Assembly: GCA_963708775.1 (NCBI GenBank)
Contig: CAVPTI010000020.1
Span: 186,001-250,000 of the forward strand
Length of the DNA: 64,000 nt
Source of the DNA: JAGVSR01 sp963708775
GTDB taxonomy: Bacteria > Pseudomonadota > Alphaproteobacteria > Rhizobiales > Hyphomicrobiaceae
Reading direction: 5' to 3'
Below, one piece after another: positions 17,694 to 32,001 of this stretch. The position numbers and the translations under genes were made by a program. The notes under the pieces are model-generated. The model searched no databases. It was given only the letters and a program-made list of their open reading frames with translations, and had not been told where the DNA came from. Position 1 is the stretch's first letter. The number at the start of each line of letters is the position of its first letter.

Positions 17694-19265
17694 ATGGTCT
17701 GCGGCTGCTTTGCTTCATGCCGGCGATCTTTGAGACGCCTGGATATTTGGGGGTTCCACCACTTGGGCGTGCAGCCGGCCGGTTGGGGGAAGACACTTGC
17801 GTTCGCAGCAGTCCTTGCTGTGACGGCGATGACGGGTGCCACCGTCGATGCATCCGGCGATACGCGCACGATCTGGATGTATCACATCCACACCAAGGAG
17901 ACGATTTCCATCCTGTACAAGAAGGATGGGACGTACGTCCCCGAGGCGCTCAAGAAACTCAACTGGTTCCTGCGTGACTGGCGCAAGAACGACGCGACCG
18001 AGATGGATCCCCGGACGATCGATATTGTCTGGGAGATGCACAACGAACTGGGCTCACAGCAGCCAGTTCACATCATCTCGGGCTATCGTTCGCGCGGCAC
18101 GAACGAGATGCTGCGCAAGACAGTCGGCGGTCAGGCGAGCCAAAGCCAACACATTACCGGCAAGGCGATCGACATCCACTTTCCCGATATTCCGATCCGG
18201 CAATTGCGCTACTCCGCAATGATCCGCGAGCGCGGCGGCGTCGGCTACTATCCCACGTCGGCACTTCCGTTCGTCCATGTGGATACGGCGCGCGTGCGAT
18301 CGTGGCCGCGCATGACGCATGACGAACTCGCACTTTTGTTTCCGCGGGGCCAATCGAAATACCTTTCCGCCGAGGGCAAGTCGCTGGAGCCTGGCGATGC
18401 CGCAGTGGCCCGACGCAGGCAGCCGCAACTGGCGCAACAGATGGCGCAGTTCTTCGATATTCGCTCAAATCCGCGCAAGGGTGTCCTGGTTGCCGCTGCC
18501 GGCAGTCCGGCGCTGCCAGTGCCGCCGATGCCGAAGCCTGCCGTGCGGCCGGAGAAGAAGCCGCCGCCATCGACGGTCGTGGCCGCTCTCGCGCCGACGC
18601 CGGTTCCGCGGCCAGCGCCACGCCCGGAGCCTAAGGTTGCGGAAGCTGCGCCGCGACTGGTGCGAGAGCCAAGGCCAGTCGAGCGGTCGTCGATCTTTAC
18701 GCCGGGGCCGACGGCGCAGGAGCGGGCCAAGCTCAACGAACTCATCAAGTTGGCGGCCCTCGAGCCGCAAGCCGTGCCGCAGCCCAGTCCGTTGACCGGA
18801 CCCGCGCCCGCCGTGCGATCGCCCCTTCCCGCGACGGGTGAGGAGGCGGTCCGATTGCCGGCACCTGCGGTTTCAGATCTTGCCAACGGGCTTGGTGCTC
18901 AGCCGGCGTCGTTCGTGGCCGCTCCGGCGTTCGACGACGATCATCCGGAAGAACTCGCCTACGCGCCGTTCCCCATCCTGCCGCTGCTCACCGAAACGGC
19001 CTCAGCCGACGACCCGGCGCTGGCGCGTATGGTGCACCCGAACGTCGCCCGTACCTTTGACATGATCGACGACGAGGGTCGCATTCTGCCGATGAAACTC
19101 CGGCCCGGCGAGCAGACGGCGCAATTGCTGTTTGCGAAGGAATTCCGCGGGCAGGCCGTCGATCTCTCCGCGATCGACGAGGCCTACGGCAAGGCGCAAG
19201 CCGCAAAAGCTTCAGCGGGATCGCAAGGTCTCGCTGAGCGCAAGGTCAAGACGTCTCCGCGCTGA
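17694..19265 (+). CDS. DUF882 / M15-type peptidase with long proline-rich C-terminus
   Basis: A 523-residue exported protein. After an N-terminal hydrophobic segment (TLAFAAVLAVTAMTGATVDA) comes the DUF882 (YcbK-like, M15A) domain with the zinc motif SQHITGKAIDIHF (HxxGxAxD) and the second ligand block PFVHVDT. Such enzymes are thought to act on murein peptides. From about residue 265 the chain is rich in Pro, Ala and Arg with no recognised domain, possibly a wall-spanning linker. The ATG at 17694 is chosen; an in-frame opening extends upstream into doc but has no similarity. The 3' end overlaps oxyR by 20 nt, tail to tail. Confidence 0.85.
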   Translation: MVCGCFASCRRSLRRLDIWGFHHLGVQPAGWGKTLAFAAVLAVTAMTGATVDASGDTRTIWMYHIHTKETISILYKKDGTYVPEALKKLNWFLRDWRKNDATEMDPRTIDIVWEMHNELGSQQPVHIISGYRSRGTNEMLRKTVGGQASQSQHITGKAIDIHFPDIPIRQLRYSAMIRERGGVGYYPTSALPFVHVDTARVRSWPRMTHDELALLFPRGQSKYLSAEGKSLEPGDAAVARRRQPQLAQQMAQFFDIRSNPRKGVLVAAAGSPALPVPPMPKPAVRPEKKPPPSTVVAALAPTPVPRPAPRPEPKVAEAAPRLVREPRPVERSSIFTPGPTAQERAKLNELIKLAALEPQAVPQPSPLTGPAPAVRSPLPATGEEAVRLPAPAVSDLANGLGAQPASFVAAPAFDDDHPEELAYAPFPILPLLTETASADDPALARMVHPNVARTFDMIDDEGRILPMKLRPGEQTAQLLFAKEFRGQAVDLSAIDEAYGKAQAAKASAGSQGLAERKVKTSPR

Positions 19266-20217
19266 TGTCGCGCCCGGCCGGCTTCTTATTGCTTTCGTGC
19301 ATGTGGCGCGCCTGAGCGAGCGGCCCGTTCTGCCAGGCTTCAATGGCGAGGCGGCCCAGTTCGCGGAAGTCGTCCTTGCGCGGCGAGGTGTTGCGCCAGA
19401 CCAGACCCACGGTACGCGCGGGCTCCGGATCGGCAAAGCGGATCACGGTCAACTCGCGGCCGCGCTCTTCCGTGCCCAGGCTCAGCTCGGGCAGCAGCGT
19501 GATGCCGAAACCGGCCGAAACCATTTCCACGATGGTGCCGAGGCTGGATGCGCCGAACGTGTTCACCGTGTCGACCTGCTTGAGACTGCAATACGTCAGC
19601 GCCTGATCGCGCAGGCAGTGGCCTTCCTCCAGCAGCAGCAGCTTTTCGCCTTCGATCATTTCCTTGGTCGCGCGCAGGCGTCCGGCCATCTTGCGCTGCT
19701 TGGGGAGCGCCAGCAGAAACGGGTCCTGGAAGAGCTTATGCTCTTCAAGATCCGGATGCTTGATCGGCAGCGCCAGGAGGAGGACGTCGAGCTTGCCTTC
19801 CAGCAGTTCCTCGACAAGGTGCGAGGTCTGTGTTTCGCGGACGTGCAGTTCGAGATCTGGGTAGGCGTCGCGCAGGAGCGGCAGCAGCGGCGGCAGCATA
19901 TAGGGCGCGATCGATGGGATCACTCCGAAGCGCAGCGACCCCGTCAGCACGCGATTGGAATGGTGTGCAAAGGAGACCAACTCGCGCACGTCGCCCAGGA
20001 TACGCGACACGCGCAGTGCGATTTCTTCGCCTTTCGGCGTCAAGCGTACGCCATTGCGCGTGCGCTCGACGAGCGTCAGCCCGAGCGTCTGCTCCAGCTC
20101 GTTGATCTGCATGGAGAGCGCCGGCTGCGTGACGGCGCAGGCCTCGGCCGCGCGGCCGAAGTGGAGTTCACGCGAGAGCGCGTCGAAGTACCTGAGCTGT
20201 TTCAGTGTGACGGACAA
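19246..20217 (-). CDS. oxyR: OxyR, peroxide-sensing LysR-type regulator
   Basis: LysR family activator with an N-terminal helix-turn-helix (LHFGRAAEACAVTQPALSMQI). The redox cysteines are conserved with the E. coli spacing: EEGHCLRDQALTYC gives cysteines at about 201 and 210, equivalent to C199 and C208, so disulphide-based H2O2 sensing is expected. 323 residues, ATG start. No catalase or peroxidase gene lies next to it in this window. The promoter must lie in the 339-nt gap before the divergent CPBP gene. Confidence 0.95.
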   Translation of the reverse strand: MSVTLKQLRYFDALSRELHFGRAAEACAVTQPALSMQINELEQTLGLTLVERTRNGVRLTPKGEEIALRVSRILGDVRELVSFAHHSNRVLTGSLRFGVIPSIAPYMLPPLLPLLRDAYPDLELHVRETQTSHLVEELLEGKLDVLLLALPIKHPDLEEHKLFQDPFLLALPKQRKMAGRLRATKEMIEGEKLLLLEEGHCLRDQALTYCSLKQVDTVNTFGASSLGTIVEMVSAGFGITLLPELSLGTEERGRELTVIRFADPEPARTVGLVWRNTSPRKDDFRELGRLAIEAWQNGPLAQARHMHESNKKPAGRDISAETS

Positions 20218-20556
20218 GATCAGCTTCTCTTATTCGAGTGACAATAAATAACGATTAGTTCTGATCTGTGAGCGCGTCTATTCTCGAATGCGTGATCAGT
20301 GACCTTGATGGCTTGCTGGCTCATGATTTCGAGAGCGGGGGCGCGAGCCGCCGCTTCCGAGAAGACGCCTCGGCCGGCCGCCGAACCGGTCGGGGCGTTT
20401 GCGTCCAGGTCCCATTCGGCCATTTTTCACAAGCGATTTCGAAGACGTGCGCGGGCCAATCTATGGCCGCTTTCAGCGTGCCGTGTGGTCTTTGGTGATC
20501 GTGAGCAGTAAGATCGATCCCAACATTCGGCTGATGGCGCGAGTTCGGGGGCACCT
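20218..20556. other. Divergent intergenic region oxyR / CPBP
   Basis: 339 bases with several short overlapping open frames on both strands, none with recognisable similarity, a good ribosome-binding site or coding bias. It probably holds the oxyR and CPBP promoters; AT-rich bases at 20225-20260 are closest to the oxyR start. Confidence 0.4.
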
Positions 20557-21321
20557 ATGACTGAGGCGGGTACTTTGAAGAGCGCCGTACTGGCCGCGGT
20601 TGGCTATATCGCGATCATGGCCGCTGGCATGTTCACGTCGGGGCATGTTTTCGGGATTACGTATGGCGACCCAACCATGGTGTACGTGCTCGTCGGCTTC
20701 GAGGTGATCCTGAGCCTCTACGCCGTCGTCATGGCACGCAGACTGTTCCGGCACTGGCATTGCGGCTTCAGCCCGATCGATTGGAGCGGGATGTGGTGGC
20801 TTGTGCCGAATTTCGTAATCATGGCGGCGCTTTTCGCCATCGTCCTCAGCTCTGGCACTGTCGAAATGTCCGGACTGGCACTCCTCATCATCGTGACGAT
20901 GATCCTCGTCGGCTTTTCCGAGGAATTGATGTTTCGCGGCGTCGTGCTTCGGGCAGGCCTGGGCGAGGTCAGCACGGGTCAGGCAATCTTGATATCCGCG
21001 GTTCTATTCTCGCTCTTGCATTCAGTGAACGTGCTGGCGTTCGTGCCGCTGGATGGAATGCTGCAGCAGTTGGTGCTGACCTTTGTTTTCGGGCTGGCCA
21101 TGGCCTGTTACGCACTGAGGGCCAACAGCCTCATTCCCTTGATCGTGTTCCACGCCCTTTGGGACATGGTGCAGTTTCTTGGCGGACTTTATCAAGCTGA
21201 CTTCGGCCATTTGATCACGATCGGCATCGTCGTGAATGCGGTCGTTGCCGCTGCCCTTTGGTGGCTCGTCCTGCGCAAGCGGGTCGTTTCGTCCAAACCC
21301 CGCCAGGTTGAATTGGCCTAG
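20557..21321 (+). CDS. CPBP family intramembrane glutamic endopeptidase
   Basis: A 254-residue polytopic membrane protein of the CPBP (Abi, Rce1-like) family. The three conserved motifs are present: EELMFRG, SLLHSVN and FHALWDMVQ, which together form the membrane-embedded Glu/His active site. About seven hydrophobic segments flank them. The substrate is unknown. Followed by a stem-loop at 21340-21366. Confidence 0.9.
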   Translation: MTEAGTLKSAVLAAVGYIAIMAAGMFTSGHVFGITYGDPTMVYVLVGFEVILSLYAVVMARRLFRHWHCGFSPIDWSGMWWLVPNFVIMAALFAIVLSSGTVEMSGLALLIIVTMILVGFSEELMFRGVVLRAGLGEVSTGQAILISAVLFSLLHSVNVLAFVPLDGMLQQLVLTFVFGLAMACYALRANSLIPLIVFHALWDMVQFLGGLYQADFGHLITIGIVVNAVVAAALWWLVLRKRVVSSKPRQVELA

Positions 21322-21339
21322 GCGGGTCAGGGACATCAA

Positions 21340-21366
21340 AGGCGCTCTCCCTGCGGAAGAGCGCCT
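21340..21366. terminator. Stem-loop between CPBP gene and gapR
   Basis: A 9-bp stem (AGGCGCTCT / AGAGCGCCT) with a 9-nt loop between convergent 3' ends. The T-tract is weak on both strands, so efficiency is uncertain. Confidence 0.5.
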
Positions 21367-21393
21367 CTCAAAATCCAGCAATCCTCGCGGCCT

Positions 21394-21684
21394 CTACTCC
21401 GCCGCTTCCATCCTGAGCCCGCCGGTGGGTGAGGTTTCGTCCAGCATGCCGAGCGCGTGGAGGTAGACCTCCAGGATGCTTTCCTCTTCCTGGCGTTCCT
21501 GCTGGCTCTTTTTGCGCATGCTTACAATCTTGCGCAGCGCCTTGACGTCGAAGCCGACGCCTTTGGCTTCCAGATACTTGTCGCGGATATCGGCCGCGAG
21601 CGCCTTCTTCTCTTCTTCCAAACGTTCAATCTGTTCGACGAGCTGGCGCAGCTGATTTTGCGCGGCGGCCTGGAGCGTGGTCAT
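21394..21684 (-). CDS. gapR: GapR (DUF2312), nucleoid-associated protein
   Basis: A 96-residue, mostly helical DUF2312 protein. The block DIRDKYLEAKGVGFDVKALRK and the following basic helix (MRKKSQQERQEEE) match Caulobacter GapR, a tetramer that encircles overtwisted DNA ahead of replication forks and 3' of transcribed genes and stimulates topoisomerases. A short C-terminal tail beyond the core is variable. ATG at 21684, single gene convergent with the CPBP gene. Confidence 0.92.
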   Translation of the reverse strand: MTTLQAAAQNQLRQLVEQIERLEEEKKALAADIRDKYLEAKGVGFDVKALRKIVSMRKKSQQERQEEESILEVYLHALGMLDETSPTGGLRMEAAE

Positions 21685-21859
21685 CGCCTTACCTCTTTGG
21701 AAATGTCACTGGGAACACGGGAGGGCGCGGATACGCATGCGCTCGATATCGGGGAGGCTAGCGGCGCCGCTTCCCCCCTTCAAGCAAACGACTTTTTGTT
21801 CCAGAGGTTTTTGAGCACCTGTGGATGGTGGGGACCCGCCCGGAAGGCATGTTACGCTT

Positions 21860-21900
21860 GCGCCTTCCGACTCCCCTTCGGGAAGCCGGCCGGAAGGCGC
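21860..21900 (+). repeat. 41-bp palindromic element, copy 1
   Basis: Architecture 10-bp arm GCGCCTTCCG, 21-bp core starting ACTCC and ending GCCGGC, then arm CGGAAGGCGC. The core contains a small hairpin (TCCC-CTTC-GGGA). It lies between gapR and the lytic transglycosylase gene, 75 bp before the latter. See the other copies at 33655, 33706, 38110, 46744, 47137 and 47177. Confidence 0.85.
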
Positions 21901-21975
21901 GTGATGGTGCCGGGGTCGTAAAAGGGCCGCGAATTGAGGCATTGTGGCCGTGATATCCAAGGAGTTTTGCAACAC

Positions 21976-23230
21976 GTGACCCGTTTCGTCCGATCGTTCG
22001 CCAGCCTGATTGCCCTCCTCGTCTCTGGGTTGCTGATGCTCATCGGCCCGGCCACGGCCGACGACCGGCCCACGTTTGCGGAATTCATCTCAGGGCTGTG
22101 GCCGGATGCACAGGCGGCCGGTGTTTCGCGCGCCACATTCGACAAGACGTTCGCCGGCCTGCAGCCGAACATGAAGCTGCCGGACCTGGATCTGCCGGGG
22201 AAGCCGTCTGACGGATCGAAGGGGCAGGCGGAGTTCACACGCGCGCCGAAGGATTATCTGGACGAAGCGTATCTGGAGCGTCTGGCCGCGACCGGTCGCC
22301 AACTCGCCGTCGAACACAAAGCGGATCTGGACAAGATCGAACGCGATATCGGGGTCGATCGATATTCCATCCTAGCCATCTGGGGGCGTGAGACGGCGTT
22401 CGGCAATCATAAGCTGCCGCACGACGCCATTGAGGTCCTGGCCACACTGGCCTGGACCGGGCGGCGGAAGGAGCTGTTCCGCAACGAACTCATCGAAGCG
22501 CTGAAAATGCTCCAGTCGGGCGTGGCACGGTCGGATATGCGCGCCTCATGGGCGGGCGCCGTGGGGCTCACGCAGTTCATGCCGTCTGAGTATTTCACGC
22601 ACGCACGCGATCTCGACGGCGACGGTAAGAAGGACATCTTTCGCAACGTCGGCGACGCCTTGGCGTCGGGCGCCGCGCAACTCGCCGGCAAGGGCTGGGT
22701 CCGGGGTCAGACCTGGGGCTATGAGGTGATCATTCCGCCGTCGTCCGATTGCGGCTTTGAGGGACCAACGCAGGCGCGACCGATTTCCGAGTGGCAGAAG
22801 ATGGGCTTCCGGCGGGCGGACGGGCAGTCGTGGGGCGAAAAATATCAGCCGGTCGAGGCCTACTTGATGAAGTCCGGCTGGCGCGTATGGACCGTCGTTC
22901 CTCGTATTCGAGAACTACAAAGTGATCCGGCGCTATAACATGTCGGACCTCTATGCGGTGTTCGTCGGGCACCTTGCGGACCGGATCGCTGGCAAGGGCG
23001 ATTTCGTGCACGCGTTCGGCGGCACCGGCGCGCAAAAGACAAAAATCATCGAAGAGATCCAGACGCGGCTCGGCAAGGCCGGCTACGAGGTCGAAAAGGT
23101 GGACGGCAAGGTCGGCTCCAATACCCGCAAGGTGATCGGGCTTTACCAGCGCGCCAACGGGCTCAAGGTGGATTGCTGGCCATCGGACGAGGTTTTGAGC
23201 CATATCCGGCGCACGGCAGCGGCCCAGTGA
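21976..23230 (+). CDS. Lytic murein transglycosylase (MltB-like, SLT_2 plus peptidoglycan-binding domain), one frameshift
   Basis: Periplasmic lytic transglycosylase that cuts the glycan strand with formation of 1,6-anhydro-MurNAc. The GTG at 21976, preceded by AAGGAG, gives a signal peptide (ASLIALLVSGLLMLIGPATA). The SLT_2 domain shows ILAIWGRETAFGNHK with the catalytic Glu, and AVGLTQFMPSEY. The frame breaks near 22885, where one extra base follows SGWR; the C-terminal part (SFLVFENYKVIRRYNMSDLY and a peptidoglycan-binding domain with QTRLGKAGYEVEKVDGKVG) continues in the next frame to 23230. The DUF459 gene overlaps its stop. Confidence 0.87.
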
Positions 23231-24663
23231 GGCTTGTCTCCATGCCGCGAAGCACCGACAATAAGGGTTCAGTTTTCTGGACCGTCCGCACCATGCTGCG
23301 CCGCCTCGTCATGACCATTGTTCTGAGCTTCGTCGTGCCGCTCACGGCGTCGGCGCCATTGCGTGCCCAGGACGAATCCTCGAGTAGCTTCCTGGCGCCC
23401 TTTCCCAAGGGCGACGTCTATTCGATCGCGGTGATCGGCGACGATCTCGCCGAAGGCCTTTGGTACGGGATGCAGGAGACGTTTCTTTCCGACGCCCGCG
23501 TGCAAGTGCTGCCCAAGCCCATCATGCTCAACGGGCTCATGCGTCCTGACCATGATGAGAAGGTCATTGCGCTGGAAGAAGACCTGAAGCGCGATCCGCC
23601 AGCGGTCGCCGCACTCATGCTTGGCGCGTGGGATCGCGTTTCACTGCGCACATCGTCAGGCAAGCGCTATCCGGTGGGAACACCTGAATGGCGGGCAGAA
23701 TATTCGCAGCGCGCGGATCGCTTGTTGAAGATGCTCAAGCGGCTCAATATCGCGGTGTATCTTGTCGGCCTGCCGAATATGCGCAAGTTCGACGCCAACG
23801 ACGACGTTCAGATGATGAACGAGGTGCTTCGCGAGCGCGCCTACCTCAACGGGATGAAGTACGTCGACAGCTACGCCGGGTTTCTCGACGAGAACGGCGG
23901 CTACAGCGGGTGGGGTCCGGACCTCACAGGCAAGACCGTGAAGCTGCGCGACGGCGACGGCATCTATTTCACGATGGCCGGCAACCGTAAGCTCGCGCAC
24001 TTTGTGGAGCGTGACCTGCGCCGCGATTTAAAATCAGCGCAGGCTGCTCGAAGTGTGCCGCTGCTGGGCGACACGGACGAGCAAGCCAAGATCAATCCAG
24101 GCAAAGCCGTCGTGAAGGAAAGTGGAGACGGAGCGCCCGGCGAGGTTGCGAAAGTTTTGGGCGGCGACACCAAGTCGGCTGCCGGTACGACGCCCTCAGT
24201 GGGCGATCAGCCTGCCGACAACGGTCGCATCAGTCTGAGAACGGTGACGCCCACTGGCAAAGAAGACGTGGTGACACTCGATATCGTGCGACCAGCCATT
24301 CCGGCGTCGGTCGTGGCGCTGGTCACCCGCAAGGAGAGCCCGGATCGCGCTTCGCAGCTTGGCGACGTGCTTGTCGATCGGATCGCATCCGGCATCAACG
24401 TGATGAGCACGTTCACGCCGCCGTCGTCGAGCGCGCTCGGAGGCAGTGGACGCGGGCGGCTGTCGCCCACGCAATCATCATTCTATCGCGTTTTGGTTAA
24501 GGGCGAACGGCTCGCGCCTCGTCCCGGTCGGGCCGACGATTTCGTCTGGCCGCGTCCCGAACCTCAGCCGATCGAGATCAAGCCGGTTGTTGATCCGCTC
24601 GAGACGGGCAGCGCCGAGCCTCCGCCGGCGATCGATGCAGCGCCGGCAAAAATACGCCGCTAA
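23227..24663 (+). CDS. DUF459 / SGNH-hydrolase family exported protein
   Basis: About 478 residues; the GTG at 23227 overlaps the transglycosylase stop (GTGA), with an alternative ATG at 23242. An N-terminal hydrophobic stretch (LVMTIVLSFVVPLTASA) is a signal anchor or signal peptide. The DUF459 core resembles SGNH esterases: AVIGDDLAEGLWYG (block I with Asp where Ser is usual, GDD), VGLPNM (block III) and DGIYFTMAGNRKLAHFV (the terminal block, with His). The C-terminal 170 residues are disordered and Pro-rich. Coupling to a murein hydrolase suggests an envelope role, possibly deacylation of cell-wall or surface sugars, but this is inference. Confidence 0.8.
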   Translation: MRLVSMPRSTDNKGSVFWTVRTMLRRLVMTIVLSFVVPLTASAPLRAQDESSSSFLAPFPKGDVYSIAVIGDDLAEGLWYGMQETFLSDARVQVLPKPIMLNGLMRPDHDEKVIALEEDLKRDPPAVAALMLGAWDRVSLRTSSGKRYPVGTPEWRAEYSQRADRLLKMLKRLNIAVYLVGLPNMRKFDANDDVQMMNEVLRERAYLNGMKYVDSYAGFLDENGGYSGWGPDLTGKTVKLRDGDGIYFTMAGNRKLAHFVERDLRRDLKSAQAARSVPLLGDTDEQAKINPGKAVVKESGDGAPGEVAKVLGGDTKSAAGTTPSVGDQPADNGRISLRTVTPTGKEDVVTLDIVRPAIPASVVALVTRKESPDRASQLGDVLVDRIASGINVMSTFTPPSSSALGGSGRGRLSPTQSSFYRVLVKGERLAPRPGRADDFVWPRPEPQPIEIKPVVDPLETGSAEPPPAIDAAPAKIRR

Positions 24664-24676
24664 TCGATCCGACGTC

Positions 24677-25060
24677 TCAGTCTTCGCGCTCGATCTGCGC
24701 CGGGCGGCGGCGTCCGCGCTCCGCCTTGGCGCTACCCTTCAAACGTTCGGCGATGTCGTCGAGGCGGCGCTTGGCGGCATCGAATGCATCACGAAGAGCG
24801 ATCTGCAGGTCCTCCTGCGCGTCGCCGACCGCACTTTCGTGCGAGAGAATGAGCGGCGCGTGGTCGGGGATGCCGATGTCGATCTTGATCTCGTAGGATT
24901 TGCCCTTGTGATGATGCTTGTTGGGCGCGGCCACCACCACGCGGCAGTGCGTCATCCGGTCGAACACCTTCTCGAGCTTAGCGGTCTTTTCCACGATCTT
25001 GGCTTCGATCGCTTCGCTTCTGTCGAGACCCTTGAAGGTAATTTCGAGCGGAGTGTTCAT
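24677..25060 (-). CDS. hpf: Ribosome hibernation factor, HPF/RaiA family (short form)
   Basis: A 127-residue protein with the HPF/RaiA fold, which binds the 30S decoding region and silences ribosomes in slow growth. Family features: the start MNTPLEITFKGLDRSEAIE, the RVVVAAPNKHHHKGKSYEI strand pair and the amphipathic helix ALRDAFDAAKRRLDDIAERL. The ATG at 25060 is used; the frame is open to 25150 without similarity. It lacks the dimerisation domain of long HPF. Convergent with the DUF459 gene. Confidence 0.9.
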   Translation of the reverse strand: MNTPLEITFKGLDRSEAIEAKIVEKTAKLEKVFDRMTHCRVVVAAPNKHHHKGKSYEIKIDIGIPDHAPLILSHESAVGDAQEDLQIALRDAFDAAKRRLDDIAERLKGSAKAERGRRRPAQIERED

Positions 25061-25152
25061 GTGCGGTGCCTTTCGCGGCTTCGTCTCACAAGTGACGGGT
25101 GTCACAGAGGCGATATTAGGCCTCTTCGTGGCGCGGGCAAGGATTGACACGC

Positions 25153-25189
25153 CGACAAAACAAAACCGGCCCGCACGCTGCGGGCCGGT
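25153..25189 (-). terminator. Rho-independent terminator of gltD
   Basis: An 11-bp stem (ACCGGCCCGCA / TGCGGGCCGGT) with loop GCG on the minus strand, followed by TTTTGTTTTG. It lies 35 nt beyond the gltD stop. Confidence 0.9.
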
Positions 25190-25224
25190 CCGGCTTATTG
25201 GAAGAGTTCAAAACCGGCTCGTGA

Positions 25225-26664
25225 TCAGCGCGGGAGGGCCGTGACGCCCATCAATGCCTTGTCGATGGCGTGGGCGGCTTGGCGACCTTCGCGGATGGCC
25301 CACACGACGAGGCTTTGCCCCCGGCGAACGTCGCCTGCCGCGTACAGTTTATTGTCGCCGGGAAGCTTGTAATCGCGCTCGGTCGCATCCAGGCCCTTGA
25401 AGCGGCCGCGCGGGACGACGGCGAGGCCCAGTTCTTTCACCACATCATTTTCGATCGGGCCGGAGAAGCCCATGGCGAGGAGAACGAGATCCGCATCGAA
25501 GGCACCTTCGGTGCCGGGGATCGGCTGCATCTTATCGTCGACTCGGGTGTAGTGAAGCTTACGCACGACACCGTTCTCGCCTTCAAAGCCCGTGGTCGAG
25601 ATCGAGAACTCGGTCTTGGCGCCTTCGGCCTGCGACGTGGACACGCGCAGCTTCATCGGCCAGTGCGGCCAAGACAGCGCCTTGTTCTCTTTGACGGGCG
25701 GCTGCGGCATGATTTCAAGCTGCGTGACGCTCTTCGCACCTTGCCGGAACGACGTGCCGATGCAGTCGGAGCCGGTGTCGCCGCCGCCGATGACGATGAC
25801 GTGCTTGTCGCGCGCGGAGATCTCGCGCGTGCCCTGGCGCTGGTTCTCACCGGCAACGCGGCGGTTCTGCTGCGGCAGGAAATCCATCGCGTAGTGGATG
25901 CCGTCGAGATTGCGGCCGGACGACTTGGCAAAGAAGTCGAACGGATGCTCGGAGCCCATCGCAAGAAGCACGGCATCGTGCGTGCTCTCGAGTTCGGCCG
26001 ATGAGATATCCTTGCCGACCTGTACGTTGCAGTGGAACGTCACGCCTTCGGCTTCCATCTGCTTGACGCGGCGGTCGATGATGTCCTTCTGCATTTTGAA
26101 GTCAGGGATGCCGTAAACCATCAGCCCGCCTGGGCGATCGTTCTTTTCGTACACGTGCACGTCATGGCCGGCACGCGCCAGTTGCTGCGCGGCGGCCAGC
26201 CCCGCGGGGCCCGAACCGATGACGGCCACCTTTTTTCCGGTTTTCGTTTCCGGCGGTTCGGGCACGACCCAGCCTTCCTGCCAGGCGCGGTCGGCGATGG
26301 CGCCCTCGATCGATTTGATGGTAACGGGCACATCGTCGATGTTGAGCGTGCAGGCGGCTTCGCACGGAGCGGGGCAGATGCGGCCCGTGACTTCGGGGAA
26401 GTTGTTGGTCGAGTGCAGGTTCTGCGCAGCCTGCTTCCAGTTCCCGCGATAGACGAGATCGTTCCAGTCGGGGATCTGGTTGTTGACCGGGCAGCCGTTG
26501 TGACAGAACGGGATGCCGCAATCCATGCAGCGTGCGGCTTGCGTTTTCAGCTCGGTTTCCGCCAGCGGCACGACAAACTCGTGCCAATGCTTCACGCGGG
26601 ATTCAACCGGCTCGTACTTACGGTCCGCGCGCTCGAATTCCAGAAACCCTGTCGGCTTACCCAT
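25225..26664 (-). CDS. gltD: Glutamate synthase, small subunit
   Basis: NADPH-oxidising subunit that passes electrons to the large subunit for glutamate formation from glutamine and 2-oxoglutarate. Two cysteine clusters for 4Fe-4S centres are visible: CMDCGIPFCHNGCPVNN and CPAPCEAAC. The first dinucleotide-binding fold is VAVIGSGPAGLAAAQQLARAG (FAD), the second VIVIGGGDTGSDCIG (NADPH). About 479 residues from the ATG at 26664; the upstream extension to 26763 has no similarity. It follows gltB by 70 nt on the same strand, one operon. Confidence 0.96.
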   Translation of the reverse strand: MGKPTGFLEFERADRKYEPVESRVKHWHEFVVPLAETELKTQAARCMDCGIPFCHNGCPVNNQIPDWNDLVYRGNWKQAAQNLHSTNNFPEVTGRICPAPCEAACTLNIDDVPVTIKSIEGAIADRAWQEGWVVPEPPETKTGKKVAVIGSGPAGLAAAQQLARAGHDVHVYEKNDRPGGLMVYGIPDFKMQKDIIDRRVKQMEAEGVTFHCNVQVGKDISSAELESTHDAVLLAMGSEHPFDFFAKSSGRNLDGIHYAMDFLPQQNRRVAGENQRQGTREISARDKHVIVIGGGDTGSDCIGTSFRQGAKSVTQLEIMPQPPVKENKALSWPHWPMKLRVSTSQAEGAKTEFSISTTGFEGENGVVRKLHYTRVDDKMQPIPGTEGAFDADLVLLAMGFSGPIENDVVKELGLAVVPRGRFKGLDATERDYKLPGDNKLYAAGDVRRGQSLVVWAIREGRQAAHAIDKALMGVTALPR

Positions 26665-26734
26665 CGTCTTTTCGTCTCTCTTTCGCGTCGTGCGGACGGA
26701 TGTTTCAGGATCGTGTGTTCCGGACGGTGTGTTC

Positions 26735-31469
<4,735 letters not shown>

Positions 31470-32001
31470 CGTCGATCCTCGGGTATGAAAGTCGTCGTTG
31501 TGGAGAGGGTCTGAAAGTGACCCGCCTGGTGGTGGGCTGCCGGCGCACGTGTCAACGTTGAGTCAACCGCCTTGGGCGCCGATCCGGCGGGAGCATTTTC
31601 GTTTACGCCCCTCGAATGCGTGCAGGTCAGGTGCGAGGCCAGATAATTGCGCGCGTTGATCCGGTGAAGCAATTGCTCCCCGTTGCATGTTCCGAGATGG
31701 GCGCGCCGTTCGCTGCACTGTCGATGACCTTTGCACATCCTATCCCGTGCGCTGCCGGCGCCGGAATTTTTGGACCGATTGCATGCGAAAGGACGGCACC
31801 CGAGCCTGATGAGCGCGGTGACCGCCAGATAAAGGACAGGAATGCTGACCTTTCGCGTCGCGCATTTTGCATCTTTTGCCAACGGGCACAAGACGGAATG
31901 GTGCGTGCGGGAAGGCGCGCCGCACCCCATCTGGTGCAGCGCGCCGTTGATGCTTCAGGCATCCAACACCCCGAGTCTGCCAGCGGCAGCCGGAGTATCC
32001 G
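31470..32001. other. Gene-free interval between gltB and the Hsp20 gene
   Basis: 532 bases. Open frames exist on both strands (the longest 31616-32026 plus) but none has a recognisable motif or sensible start. It should contain the gltB promoter on the minus strand. No good -24/-12 or -35/-10 pair stands out to me; no RNA structure or repeat was recognised. Confidence 0.4.

Noticed and set aside
31840..31880. Sigma-54 type -24/-12 promoter before gltB
   Set aside because: TTGGCA and TGC are present on the minus strand but the GG-to-GC spacing is about two bases short of the strict requirement.
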